In this document: positions 55,007 through 63,773 of the stretch, piece after piece
How positions within the stretch are numbered: position 1 is the first letter of the stretch
Layout of the letters: each line of letters opens with the position of its first letter
From: Propionibacteriaceae bacterium
GTDB taxonomy: Bacteria > Actinomycetota > Actinomycetes > Propionibacteriales > Propionibacteriaceae
Assembly (NCBI GenBank): GCA_031266665.1
Contig: JAISAO010000106.1
Location: 24,374 to 88,373, forward strand
Reading direction: 5' to 3'
Length of the DNA: 64,000 nucleotides
Made by a program: the position numbers and the translations under genes
Notes under the pieces: generated by a model
The model's database searches: none
Told to the model about the DNA's origin: nothing
What the model saw: only the letters and a program-made list of their open reading frames with translations

Positions 55007-55984
55007 TCAGGCCGCCGCCAAACGGTCGAAGGCCGCGTCCAACTCGGCGTCCACCAATTGGGCCTCCGGGTGGGCCAGATGCCAGTCCACCAGACGGCGG
55101 GCGCCGTCCGCGAAGGGCACCCGTTGGACGAAGCCGCCGGCCAGGGAACGGACCTTGGAGTTGTCGAACACGACCGAATGCGACTTGTCGCCCAACAGAC
55201 TGGGGCCGATCTGGGGGCAGACCCGGGCGATGGTCTGGGAGGCGACGTGGACCAGGGTCGGCTCGACCTGGAGGGCGGCGGCCAAGGTGGTGACGATGGC
55301 GTCCCAGGTCAGAACCTCGTCGCCGGTGATGTGGTAGGCCTGACCGATGGCCTGGGGGCGGCCGACCAGGGGTTGGAACTGGCTGGCGAAGTCGGTGGCG
55401 TGGGTCAAGACCCACAGCGAGGTGCCGTCGCCGTGGACGACGACGGGGCGCTCGGCCCGCAGCCGGGCCAGGACCGTCCAGCCGCCCTCCAGCGGGATGG
55501 TGGCCTCGTCGTAGGTGTGGGAGGGGCGGACGATGGTCATAGGGAAGCCCTGGTCGCGGTACCAGGCGGTCAGCCGATCCTCGCAGGCGATCTTGTCACG
55601 GGCGTACTGCCAATAAGAGTTGCGCAGGGGCGTCGACTCTGTGATTGGCAGGGCCGCCACCGGCTTCTGGTAGGCCGAGGCCGACGAGATGAAGATGTAT
55701 TGGCCGACCCGGCCGCGCAGGAGATCGACGTTGCGGGTCAGGCGCCGCTGGTCGAAGGACATGAAATCGGCCACCACGTCGAACTGACGGCCGGCCAGGG
55801 CGGCGGCCACGGCGGCGTTGTCCGCCAAATCGGCCCGGATGGCCTCGACGGCGGCGGGCGGGGGCCGCAGCCGCGACCGGCCCCGGTTGAGCAGGCTGAC
55901 CGACCAACCGGCGGCCAGGGACTGGTGGACGCAGGCGGCGCTGATGGCGCCGCTGCCGCCGAGATAGAGGATGGAACGGGACAT
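55007..55984 (-). CDS. NAD-dependent epimerase/dehydratase family protein
   Basis: A 325-aa extended short-chain dehydrogenase. SILYLGGSGAISAACV is the nucleotide-binding motif in a variant form (GGSGAIS for GGxGxxG), ISSASAYQ the Ser/Thr site, and the catalytic Tyr/Lys pair lies in YWQYARDKIACED. SHTYDEATIP and the H/D-rich HATDFASQF follow, as in the reductase/epimerase-like group near plant CSP41 proteins. AGGAGG lies eight bases before ATG 55984; the longer frame to 56029 is not needed. The substrate is unknown. The gene sits directly beside the 21-bp inverted repeat element. Confidence 0.8.
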   Translation of the reverse strand: MSRSILYLGGSGAISAACVHQSLAAGWSVSLLNRGRSRLRPPPAAVEAIRADLADNAAVAAALAGRQFDVVADFMSFDQRRLTRNVDLLRGRVGQYIFISSASAYQKPVAALPITESTPLRNSYWQYARDKIACEDRLTAWYRDQGFPMTIVRPSHTYDEATIPLEGGWTVLARLRAERPVVVHGDGTSLWVLTHATDFASQFQPLVGRPQAIGQAYHITGDEVLTWDAIVTTLAAALQVEPTLVHVASQTIARVCPQIGPSLLGDKSHSVVFDNSKVRSLAGGFVQRVPFADGARRLVDWHLAHPEAQLVDAELDAAFDRLAAA

Positions 55985-55991
55985 GGGACCT

Positions 55992-56156
55992 CCTAGATGG
56001 TTAATTCCAAGACATGGGCTCGTCCTCACGCCCAGACGACACGCCGGCGGCGTCCTCGTCGGTCAGCGATGCCACACATCGCCTCCCTCCTCGTCCTTGC
56101 CGGCCCGCCGTCTGAGCGCGAATCCATCGCCCAGCTCTTGGAATTAACCATCTAGG
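55992..56156. repeat. 21-bp perfect inverted repeat flanking 123 bp (MITE-like)
   Basis: Positions 55992-56012 (beginning CCTAGATGGTTAATTCC) are the exact reverse complement of 56136-56156. The 123-base interior has no ORF. The left end touches the SD of the epimerase gene. No target-site duplication is evident just outside. The shape suits a miniature inverted-repeat element or a large-loop RNA hairpin in the epimerase leader. Confidence 0.65.
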
Positions 56157-56340
56157 CGAACGAGCCGGGTGGCCCGGATCAGGCCAGATCGCGGGCCACC
56201 CGGGCCAGCTTAATGGAAGCGCTCCCAGGAACTAACCCGGGGTCGGCCCGAGTGTCGGCCGGCGACCGTTGGGGCGGGGCCGGCTGGTCGCGCGGTCGTC
56301 GGTCCGGGGGCCGGACGACAGGCGTGAGAGGATTACGCCC

Positions 56341-59300
56341 ATGACAGATTCAGACAGCGGCGCCACGGGCTCCGCCGGCCGAGGCGACCGCCCGGGCGAC
56401 TCGGCCGGACGGTCCCAGCGGTGGAACGGCGCGGCGGGGGAGCGGTCCCAGCGGTCCGGGGGCGGTGCCGCCGGGTCGGATCGGTTCGACCGGGGCGGGG
56501 GTGATCGGCCCCAGCGGTTCGAGGGCGGTGCTGCGTGGCGGTCTGGTTCGGACTGGCGGTCAAACTCGTCGGGGGATCGGCCTAGGCGATTCGCCGGTGA
56601 TGGTTCGGGCTGGTCCGGCGGTGGGGCTTCGGGCCGGTCGTCGGATTGGTCCGGCGGCGGGGGCCGGTCGTCTCGTGATGGGGCGGCTGGTTCGGATCGG
56701 TTCGGGCGCGGAGCCTGGGGGCGGTCTGAGCGGTCCGGCTCGGGGCAGTGGCGATATGACTCGTCGGGGGGGCGGTCGCAGCGGTCCGGGGGCGGTGCTG
56801 CGGGGTCGGGGTGGTCCGGTTCGAATCGGCGGCACGATGCGGGCGGGGATCGGCCCAGGCGGTTCGAGGGTGATGGTTCGAGGTCGGACCGGTCCGAGCG
56901 GTCTGGTTCGAACTGGCGGCATGACTCGGGCGGGGAGCGGCCCAGGCGGTTCGAGGGTGGTGGTTCGGGCTGGTCCGGCGGCGGGGGCCGGTCGTCTCGT
57001 GACGGGAAGGGTGGTTCGGATCGGTTCGGGCGCGGTGGCGCGGGGCGGTCTCAGCGGTCTGACGCGCAGCGGTGGTCTGACTCGGGGTCGGATCAGCCCC
57101 AGCGCTTCGGAGGCGATGGTTCGGGCTCGGACCGGTTCGAGCGGGCTGATTCAAGACAGCGGCACGGCTCGGTGGGGGATCGGCCCAGGCGGTTCGAGGG
57201 TGGCGCGGGGCGGTCCGGCGGCGGGTCCGCCAGCCGCTCCCGGAGCGGGGCGGCTGTTTCGGGTCGGTCCTGGAACGGGACCTCGGGGCGGTCTGGTTCG
57301 GGGCAGTGGCGGCATGACTCGGCAGGGGGCAGGTCGCAGCGTCTCGAGAGCGGTGATTCGGGGTCGGGGCGGTCTGGTTCGAACTGGCGGCACGATGCGG
57401 GCGGGGATCGGCCCAGGCGGTTCGAGGGTGGTGGTTCGGGCTGGTCCGGCGGCGGGGGCCGGTCGTCCCGTGACGGGGAGGGTGGTTCGGATCGGTTCGG
57501 GCGCGGTGACGCTGGGCGGTCTCAGCGGTCCGACTCGGGGCAGCGGCGATATGACTCGGTGGGGGATCGGCCCAGGCGTTTCGAGAGTAATGGCTCGGGG
57601 TCGGGGCGGTCTGGTTCGAACTGGCGGCACGACTCGGGCGGGGATCGGCCCAGGCGCTTCGGGGACGACGGTTCGGGGTCGGAGCGGTTCGAGCGGTCCG
57701 GCTCGGGTCAGTGGCGACAGGACTCGAAGGGAGGCCGGTCCCAGCGCTTCGAGGACGACGGCTCAAGGTCGGGGCGATCCGGTTCGGACCGGCGGTCCGG
57801 GTCAGGCTCGGATCGGCCCCGCCGGTTCGATAGTGACGCTACGGGTTCGGACCGACCCCGACAGTGGAAGCGCGACGGGTCTGGTCGGACGGAGCGCTCG
57901 GACACCGCCTCCGCCCGGTCCGGCGCCGCCGGGGCGACGAGCCGTTTCCAGTCCGGCGATGATCGGTCCCAGCGGCCGCCCCGTCAGGACGGCCAGGACT
58001 GGTTCCAGCCGGACTGGGCGCCCCGCCGTTTCGCCGCCGGCCGCCGCGACGGCGCCCCTCAGGTGCGCCAGGCCAGGTCTGACCAGCCGGCCCGTCGGGA
58101 CCAGGACGACCGACTTGGGGATGAGCCGCGTCAAGCACTGGAGAGCCGGGACCAGGACGACCGGCCGGAGAGCCGGGACCAGGCTGATCGGCCGGAGAGC
58201 CGGGACCGCGACGACCGCCCGGCCCGTTGGGAGCGTGATGATCGGTTGGATTATGAGCCGCGTCAAGGGTCGGTCCGCGGCGACCGGTCTCCCCGTCGGG
58301 AGCACGGCGAGCGGTCGGACTACGAGCCGCGTCAGGGGCTGGAGCCACTGCCGGACGAGCCGGCGACGCCCGAGCTAGACCCCCAACAACCCTTGCCCAA
58401 GGCGATGCGGGCCGAGCTCAAAAGCCTGTCCCCGGAGGTGGCCCGGATAGTGGCGGCCCATCTGGTGGCCGCCGGGCAGCTGATCGACGACGACCCGGAG
58501 CTGGCCTACCGCCACGCCGAGGCCGCCCGGCGGCGGGCGGCGCGCTTGCCGGTGGTGCGCGAGGCCACGGCCGAGGCCGCTTATGCCGCCGGCTTGCACG
58601 AGGCCGCCCTGGCCCAGTTCAGGGTTCTGCGGCGCATGACCGGATCGCCGGATTTCCTGCCCGTGATGGCGGATTGTCTGCGCGCCCTGGGCAAGTCGCG
58701 CCAAGCCCTCGACCTGGTGGAAGAGGGCCTGGCCGAGATCCAAGACCCGGCCATGGCGGTCGAGATCAGAATCGTCCAAGCCGGCGCCAGGGCCGACCTG
58801 GGACAGGGCGAGGAGGCCTCGCGACTGCTGCGCCAACTGATCGAGCGCCCCCCCGCCCGCACCCCCCAGCCGGCGCTGGCCCGGGCCTGGTACGCCTGGG
58901 CCGATCAGGAGTTGGCCGCCGGCCGCCAGGACGAGGCCCGCCACGGCTTCGCCCGGGCCGTCAAACTCGACCCGAGCGGCCAGACCGACGCCTTGGACCG
59001 ACTCGACGCCTTGGACGGCTTCGTCCTCGAGTTGGACGAGGACGCCCTCGAGGACGAGACCGAGTCGGCCGAGTTGGGAGACGGGGCCGGCGATGGTGCC
59101 GAGGTGGGCCGACCGGACGCGGTCGAGGCCGGGCCGACTGGTCGCGGGGGCCGCGGTCGTGAGACTGGCGAGACCGACGCGGCCCCGGCGGACGGGGGCG
59201 GCGGATCTGAGGCGCCGGCCGATCCCGAGGACGGTGGCGAGACCGACGTGGTCGAGTCGGACGTGGTCGAGTCAGACACGGCCCAGTTAGACGCGGCCGA

Positions 59301-59370
59301 GGCGGGGGCGGACGACGGCGCGGCCGAAGCCGTGGCCGCCGATTCGGACCAGCGGCCCGGGGTCGACTGA
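56341..59370 (+). CDS. Gly/Arg/Ser-repeat protein with C-terminal TPR-like domain
   Basis: A 1009-aa protein from ATG 56341 (GAGAGGAT upstream). Residues ~1-590 are tandem repeats rich in Gly, Ser, Arg and Asp (RFEGGGSGWSGGGGRSSRDG, GDRPRRFE, SGSNWRHDSGG) resembling RGG/RG-type RNA-binding disordered regions. Residues ~590-670 form a second repeat type (ESRDQDDRP, DYEPRQG). Residues ~680-910 are helical TPR-like (ELAYRHAEAARRRAARLP, EAAYAAGLHEAALAQFRVL, GKSRQALDLVEEGLAEI). An acidic tail (~910-1009) follows. Actinobacteria often have a shorter TPR protein here, next to the HAD gene. The stop overlaps the HAD start. Function unknown; an RNA-related role is only suggested by the repeats. Confidence 0.8.
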   Translation: MTDSDSGATGSAGRGDRPGDSAGRSQRWNGAAGERSQRSGGGAAGSDRFDRGGGDRPQRFEGGAAWRSGSDWRSNSSGDRPRRFAGDGSGWSGGGASGRSSDWSGGGGRSSRDGAAGSDRFGRGAWGRSERSGSGQWRYDSSGGRSQRSGGGAAGSGWSGSNRRHDAGGDRPRRFEGDGSRSDRSERSGSNWRHDSGGERPRRFEGGGSGWSGGGGRSSRDGKGGSDRFGRGGAGRSQRSDAQRWSDSGSDQPQRFGGDGSGSDRFERADSRQRHGSVGDRPRRFEGGAGRSGGGSASRSRSGAAVSGRSWNGTSGRSGSGQWRHDSAGGRSQRLESGDSGSGRSGSNWRHDAGGDRPRRFEGGGSGWSGGGGRSSRDGEGGSDRFGRGDAGRSQRSDSGQRRYDSVGDRPRRFESNGSGSGRSGSNWRHDSGGDRPRRFGDDGSGSERFERSGSGQWRQDSKGGRSQRFEDDGSRSGRSGSDRRSGSGSDRPRRFDSDATGSDRPRQWKRDGSGRTERSDTASARSGAAGATSRFQSGDDRSQRPPRQDGQDWFQPDWAPRRFAAGRRDGAPQVRQARSDQPARRDQDDRLGDEPRQALESRDQDDRPESRDQADRPESRDRDDRPARWERDDRLDYEPRQGSVRGDRSPRREHGERSDYEPRQGLEPLPDEPATPELDPQQPLPKAMRAELKSLSPEVARIVAAHLVAAGQLIDDDPELAYRHAEAARRRAARLPVVREATAEAAYAAGLHEAALAQFRVLRRMTGSPDFLPVMADCLRALGKSRQALDLVEEGLAEIQDPAMAVEIRIVQAGARADLGQGEEASRLLRQLIERPPARTPQPALARAWYAWADQELAAGRQDEARHGFARAVKLDPSGQTDALDRLDALDGFVLELDEDALEDETESAELGDGAGDGAEVGRPDAVEAGPTGRGGRGRETGETDAAPADGGGGSEAPADPEDGGETDVVESDVVESDTAQLDAAEAGADDGAAEAVAADSDQRPGVD
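56420..58340 (+). repeat. In-frame tandem repeat array
   Basis: About 1.9 kb of degenerate in-frame repeats inside the TPR-protein gene. Frequent units are a ~24-base block ending CGGCCCAGGCGGTTCGAG, GGTTCGGGCTGGTCCGGCGG and GGGGCCGGTCGTCTCGTGA, shuffled in different orders. The third-position variation is low, implying recent expansion or recombination between units. Array length could vary between strains and is prone to assembly error. Confidence 0.75.
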
Positions 59371-60383
59371 TGGGCGACGGCCGGTTGGTCGATGGCTACG
59401 CGGCTGTCGGCTTCGATTTGGACGGCGTCGTCTACCGGGGCCCCGAGGCGGTGCCGGGGGCGGCGGCCAGCATCGCCGAATTGCGGCGCTCCGGGATCAG
59501 GGTCGGGTTCGTGACCAATAACGCCCAACGGCCGCCGACGGCGGTGGCCGCCCATTTGGAGCGTCTCGGTATCCCGGCGGCGGTCTCGGACATCGTCACC
59601 AGCGCCCAGGCCGAGGCACGCCTGATGGCGGCCGAGTTGCCGCCCGCCGCCGAGGTCTTGATCGTCGGCAGCCCGGCCCTGGCCGAGGAGATCGCCCGAG
59701 TCGGCCTGGCGCCGGTTTTCCGGCGCGGCCCGGACACCGCCGCCATCGTGGTCGGCTTCGAGCCCGGCCTGACCTGGGAGGACTTCAACCAGGGGGTCTA
59801 CGCCGTCCAGGCCGGGGCGCGCTACTTCGCCTGCAACAACGACCTCACCCGCCCGACCGACCAGGGGATCGCCATCGGCCTGGGCGGGATGCTGGCCGCC
59901 ATGGCCACCGCCCTGCCCGGGTTGGAGCCGCCGATGGCGGGCAAGCCTTTTAGGCCGCTGTTGGACGAGACCGTCCAGCGGCTGGGGAGCGCTGATCTGA
60001 TCTTCGTGGGCGACCGCCTCGACACGGACATCGCCGGGGCCAACCTGGTCGGCCTCGACTCCTTGTTCGTCCTCTCGGGCAGCCACGGCAAAGCCGACCT
60101 GGCCCTGGCCGACCGCCGGTCGCGGCCCACCTGGGTGGCCTGGGACGTCCAAGGCCTGCTCCAGCCCGGTCGCCGGGCCGTGACCACAACGGCGGGGACG
60201 CGCTGCGGCCAGGTCTGGGCCAGCGCCCCGGCCGGACGGCTCCGATTCGACCACCGGCCGAACGACCCAGCGGGCCAGCTCGACGCCTTGTGGGCCGGGC
60301 TCAACCTGGTCTGGGAACGGGACGAGGCCGGCGCCCCGGTCGAGTCCGCCGACGCTCTGGCGACGCTCCACCTGGTGCCTTGA
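59370..60383 (+). CDS. HAD-IIA family phosphatase (NagD-like)
   Basis: A 337-aa HAD hydrolase. Motif I GFDLDGVVYRG has the nucleophile Asp, VTNNAQRPP is motif II, and GDRLDTDIAGAN is motif III/IV with the GD pair; the intervening cap is of the IIA type. Substrates in the family are small phosphates such as nucleotides, glycerol phosphate or PLP. The ATG overlaps the TPR-protein stop (TGATG). An extra C-terminal ~60 residues are poorly conserved. Confidence 0.88.
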   Translation: MGDGRLVDGYAAVGFDLDGVVYRGPEAVPGAAASIAELRRSGIRVGFVTNNAQRPPTAVAAHLERLGIPAAVSDIVTSAQAEARLMAAELPPAAEVLIVGSPALAEEIARVGLAPVFRRGPDTAAIVVGFEPGLTWEDFNQGVYAVQAGARYFACNNDLTRPTDQGIAIGLGGMLAAMATALPGLEPPMAGKPFRPLLDETVQRLGSADLIFVGDRLDTDIAGANLVGLDSLFVLSGSHGKADLALADRRSRPTWVAWDVQGLLQPGRRAVTTTAGTRCGQVWASAPAGRLRFDHRPNDPAGQLDALWAGLNLVWERDEAGAPVESADALATLHLVP

Positions 60384-60439
60384 GCCCTGAAGCTCTTGAG
60401 CCCTGAAGCTTGAGCCCCGGCCCGCCCGTGGGTCGGCCG

Positions 60440-61372
60440 CTACTCGTTCAGGCTGATGTGGACGTGGTCGTAGTGGTTCTGGGTGGGGGAGCCCCGGTCG
60501 GCCATCCACTGCCAGCTATCGACCCCCCAGCCGGTCTGCCAGAAGCGCTGCCGCCAGATCAGATACTTCACCCCCAAGACACGGGCATTGTCTTGGCACC
60601 AGCGGGCGATGGTGTCGCCCAACTCGACGCCGGCGGGGGAGCCATAATTCGGGATCATCACGTCCAAGGCCCGGCCCGCGCCGTGGTCGCCCCAGTCGCC
60701 GGCGCGGTAGCCGCCGATATTGGTGATCTCGGTGAAGACTCCGGCCAAGGTCTGTTTGACTTCGATGGCGTGGGTCGTCAGCCCGGTGTTGGCGCCGACG
60801 TCGCGCGGCGACACGACCGTGGCCAACAGGTTCCTGGCCTCGGCCGTCTTCTCTTTCAGCTCGGCCATCTGCTGGGTCATCTCGGTCCCGCGATCGGCGA
60901 TGGTGGTCAGGCCGGCCTCCTCCTGGGCCCGCAACTGTAACAAGTCGGCCTGTTCGGATTGGTATTGCTCCAGCAGGTCGTCGAACTGGTCCGAGACTTG
61001 CTGCAAGATCGCCAGGCGTTCCATCAGGGTGGTCGAGTCGGAACTGACGAACAGGGCCAGAGACTGGCTCAGATCACGGCCCTGCCATTGGTACAGGGCC
61101 ACCTGGGTCAGCCGGGTCTCCAGGTCGGCCAAGCGGGCCTCGGAGGCCGCCAACTGGACCACTGTCTGGTCGAGTTGGGCCTGGGCCTGTTCCAAGACCA
61201 AGGCGTTGACGGCGCGGGCCTCATCCAAGGCGTCGTACTCCTGCTCCAACTGGGCGATGCGGGTCTTGACCTCTTCGGCCGAGGGCTCGGCCTGGGCCGG
61301 GGGCGGCGCCCAAGCGGTCGCGGCCAGCCAGCCGACAGCCAAGGCCGCCGCCACCACTCGGCCGGACCGCAT
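60440..61372 (-). CDS. Secreted coiled-coil protein with envelope-hydrolase-like C-terminal domain
   Basis: A 310-aa exported protein. Residues 1-28 form a Sec signal peptide ending PPPAQA. Residues ~30-190 are heptad-rich coiled coil (EEVKTRIAQLEQEYDAL and following, with many Gln/Leu/Ala), like the N-terminal domains of NlpC/P60 or PcsB/EnvC-type hydrolases. The C-terminal ~110 residues (GYRAGDWGDHGAGRALDVMI, YLIWRQRFWQTGWGVDSWQWM, HYDHVHIS) are the domain often seen in actinobacterial cell-wall proteins of the ARB-07466 type. A peptidoglycan-remodelling role is likely, but no classical Cys-His catalytic pair is seen. Confidence 0.8.
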   Translation of the reverse strand: MRSGRVVAAALAVGWLAATAWAPPPAQAEPSAEEVKTRIAQLEQEYDALDEARAVNALVLEQAQAQLDQTVVQLAASEARLADLETRLTQVALYQWQGRDLSQSLALFVSSDSTTLMERLAILQQVSDQFDDLLEQYQSEQADLLQLRAQEEAGLTTIADRGTEMTQQMAELKEKTAEARNLLATVVSPRDVGANTGLTTHAIEVKQTLAGVFTEITNIGGYRAGDWGDHGAGRALDVMIPNYGSPAGVELGDTIARWCQDNARVLGVKYLIWRQRFWQTGWGVDSWQWMADRGSPTQNHYDHVHISLNE

Positions 61373-61550
61373 TAGGCCGCTCCTGTCCCGTGTGTCCCAT
61401 CACGACCCGGACTGTCGCCGGGCCCACGCTGAGAGAATCCTAAGGGAAGTCTGAGATCCGGCACCCCGGCGGCTGGGCCGCGATGGCAGGCCCGCCGCCG
61501 CCGGCCCGCCCGGAGGTCAGACCGGCACCTGCGGAGGACGGCCGTCTAGC

Positions 61551-61949
61551 ATGGATGCCATGTCCTTGCTGACCCAGACCATTGTCAACGCCATCGCCTT
61601 GTTCATCCTCGACTCCCTGCTGGCCGGCGTCACCGTCGTCTCCGGGGGGAGCGGCCAGCCCGGCGGGTTGGTGGCGCGGGTCATCGTCTTCCTGATCCTG
61701 GGTCTGGTGCTGGCCCTGGTCAACTCCGTCATCAAGCCCGTCCTCAAGGTCTTGGCCCTGCCCCTCTACATCCTCACCCTGGGACTGTTCGCCCTAGTGG
61801 TCAACGGACTCATCCTCTTGCTGGTGTCGCGGCTGACCTCGGCCCTCGGCTTCGGCCTGGAGATCGCCAGCTTCGGGACGGCGGTGTGGGCCGGCCTGGT
61901 GCTGTCCATTCTGACTTCGCTGGTGGCGATCCCATTCCGAAACAAGTGA
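61551..61949 (+). CDS. Holin-like 4-TM membrane protein (phage holin superfamily IV type)
   Basis: A 132-aa protein with four hydrophobic segments: residues ~7-28, 40-62, 68-90 and 105-127. LVNSVIKPVLKVLALPLYILTLGLFALVVNGLILLLVSRL is the conserved central region of the mycobacterial-type four-TM holin family, which is usually chromosomal and not phage-linked. Start ATG 61551 or 61560. No other phage gene is near. Confidence 0.85.
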   Translation: MDAMSLLTQTIVNAIALFILDSLLAGVTVVSGGSGQPGGLVARVIVFLILGLVLALVNSVIKPVLKVLALPLYILTLGLFALVVNGLILLLVSRLTSALGFGLEIASFGTAVWAGLVLSILTSLVAIPFRNK

Positions 61950-62022
61950 TGATTCACCCGGCGGGCGGCCCGTCGCCGGTTGGTCTTCGCCCTCGGGGCG
62001 TGTAGTCTGAACGGCGGTCCGA

Positions 62023-62095
<73 letters not shown>

Positions 62096-62229
62096 CCTGT
62101 TGCATGGACGAGTGCGTCGGCGACCGCCGCCTCGCTTCGGGTTACGGGGACGACGGGTCGTGGGAAGCGGCCCCGGCGTTGCTCAACTGGAATCCGTGAC
62201 TCACGCAATCACGTTGTGTGTGTCATAAT

Positions 62230-62487
62230 ATGGTTGTGGCGTTGAGGTTCCACCAGCACTCCGACAAGCACGGCGTGCCCCGACTCTCGACCTGGTTCGT
62301 CTACACGACCAACTAGCCCTCACCCGTCCAGACCGCCACCGGCCCCGGATTGAAATACGTCGGCCAGGACGACCGGGGCGTGGAACTCGAAGTCATCACA
62401 CGCCCCCTTCGGGGCGGGGACGACCTCGTGATCCACTCGATGCCCACCAACTACCGGCACAACCGGGAGGAAGGAGAAGACCAGTGA
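62230..62487 (+). pseudogene. Toxin-like gene interrupted by an in-frame amber codon
   Basis: From ATG 62230 the frame reads 28 codons, hits TAG at 62314-62316, then continues without further stops for 56 codons to TGA 62485-62487. The second part (GPGLKYVGQDDRGVELEVIT, DDLVIHSMPTNYRHN) resembles small actinobacterial toxin-like proteins with a late IHxMP block that precede an RHH antitoxin. The final stop overlaps the next start (GTGA), the typical coupling of such pairs. Either the gene is broken, or the upstream part is not translated and a later start is used. Confidence 0.5.
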
Positions 62488-62966
62488 GCGCGAAGATGAC
62501 GCGCGCCGAGGCGCTCGAGGCCATGGCGTCCCTGACCGACGCGGACCTGCCGACGGCGACCTCGGACGAGTTGTTCACCCCGGAGGGGCTGCCCATCACC
62601 GACGAGATGGTCGAGGACATGGTCGCCGCCGCGTCGAGGCCCGCCGGCAGGCCGTCGCTGACCGGTGCCGGGGGACGGTCGCCCCAGGTCACGATGCGGC
62701 TTCCCAGAGACCTGTACGACCTGTTGGAGGACTACCGCGCCGCCCACGGCCTCGACCGGGCCGAGGTCATGCGCGCCGCTCTGGAGGCCCACCTCCGCTC
62801 GCCGGCCCAGAACGCCGACCGCGACGTGCTCGAGCTCGTCCTCCGCGACGCGCTCATCCTCCAGAGGGCCGACCGGAGGGACTTGTCCGGCCGGCCCGAG
62901 GAATGGACGTACACGCCGGACCAGGAGGCCTCCATCCGTCGCGTGTACAAGACTCTGGCCGCCTGA
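62484..62966 (+). CDS. RHH-type antitoxin-like protein
   Basis: A 160-aa protein from GTG 62484, with GGAGGAAGGAGAAGA just upstream. Residues ~70-112 have the ribbon-helix-helix pattern: strand QVTMRLPRDL, then YDLLEDYRAAHG and DRAEVMRAALEAHL. The N-terminal ~65 residues are acidic and helical (a likely toxin-binding part), and the C-terminus is also charged. It is coupled to the toxin-like frame before it. The reading frame is intact although the partner is interrupted. Confidence 0.65.
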   Translation: MSAKMTRAEALEAMASLTDADLPTATSDELFTPEGLPITDEMVEDMVAAASRPAGRPSLTGAGGRSPQVTMRLPRDLYDLLEDYRAAHGLDRAEVMRAALEAHLRSPAQNADRDVLELVLRDALILQRADRRDLSGRPEEWTYTPDQEASIRRVYKTLAA

Positions 62967-63421
62967 CGACGCGGGAGAACGCCCCCGGGCCGCCCGCGCG
63001 TCGGGGCCTTCCCGCGCGCCGCCGCCGAGAGCCAGGGGCTTACCGCCGGCCGCCGCTATAGTGGGGGGCCATGACAGGGCGTGCCGCCCTGGACAGCGAG
63101 CCCGGGATTCCGTCGGACGGCGGCGCCCCGGGCTTCGCGCCGTCCGGGTCTCGGCCAGACCGTCCTCGTCACGACCACCAGGTGGCGCGCTTTGTCGCGC
63201 CACTGCCCCGGTTGGACCGGCGCCAAGCCACCACGTCGGCCAGGTATATGCAGTGGCTCATCTTCGGCGCGGACGTGTTTCCACGTCAGCGTGTCGCTGC
63301 GGCCGAGCGACGGTGGGACCCGTCTCATTATCGGCCGAAACTGAGCCTTGATCCACCGATTCTCGACTACTGAGACGGCTCACAACAGGGCACCGTCCCG
63401 CCCGGCGCACACATCAAGGGC
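62967..63421. other. Stretch without a supported gene
   Basis: A 455-base region. Open frames exist on both strands (for example 63071-63373, + strand, 100 codons) but the predicted proteins are rich in Arg/Pro/Gly and show no recognisable family, clear SD or codon-position signal that favours one of them. No repeat or RNA gene was seen. Confidence 0.4.
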
Positions 63422-63670
63422 GTGTCCAAGAGCAAAGACCCGAAACCGTACAAGCGTTTAGCCTCAGACAGCCTCCCGGCCTTCTTGGGAGCCTTCGCCG
63501 CCGCGACCAATTTCACGATGAGGCTGGCAGCGCGTCTCGGCTCCGAAGAGATAGCCGGCTATGCGGGCGACATCGCCTCCGTGGTCGGCCTGCTCGCCAC
63601 CGCGTTAGCCATACGCGCCCTCTTGCTCCCGCTGCCCCAACCCCGCCGGTCGGCCGGTGTCACCCGCTAG
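63422..63670 (+). CDS. Small hypothetical membrane-associated protein
   Basis: An 82-aa frame from GTG 63422. A basic N-terminus (SKSKDPKPYKRL) is followed by two moderately hydrophobic stretches (LPAFLGAFAAATNF and DIASVVGLLATALAIRALLLPL). No family is recognised and no strong SD is seen. Codon third positions are less biased than in core genes. Confidence 0.4.
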   Translation: MSKSKDPKPYKRLASDSLPAFLGAFAAATNFTMRLAARLGSEEIAGYAGDIASVVGLLATALAIRALLLPLPQPRRSAGVTR

Positions 63671-63773
63671 CGTCACGCCTGCCCTCGTCCGTGGCCCCGG
63701 CGGCGGCCATACTCCTGGCCGCCAGCAGCAGGTCCAGTCTTTCGGTAAAATTGAGCGGGGAGAGGGGGAGAAC

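Noticed and set aside
56420..58340. Repeat array considered as CRISPR
   Set aside because: Units are in-frame, degenerate, of variable spacing and lie within one long coding frame; there are no cas genes.
61551..61949. Holin-like gene as a sign of a prophage
   Set aside because: This four-TM family is commonly chromosomal in actinobacteria and no other phage gene is present.
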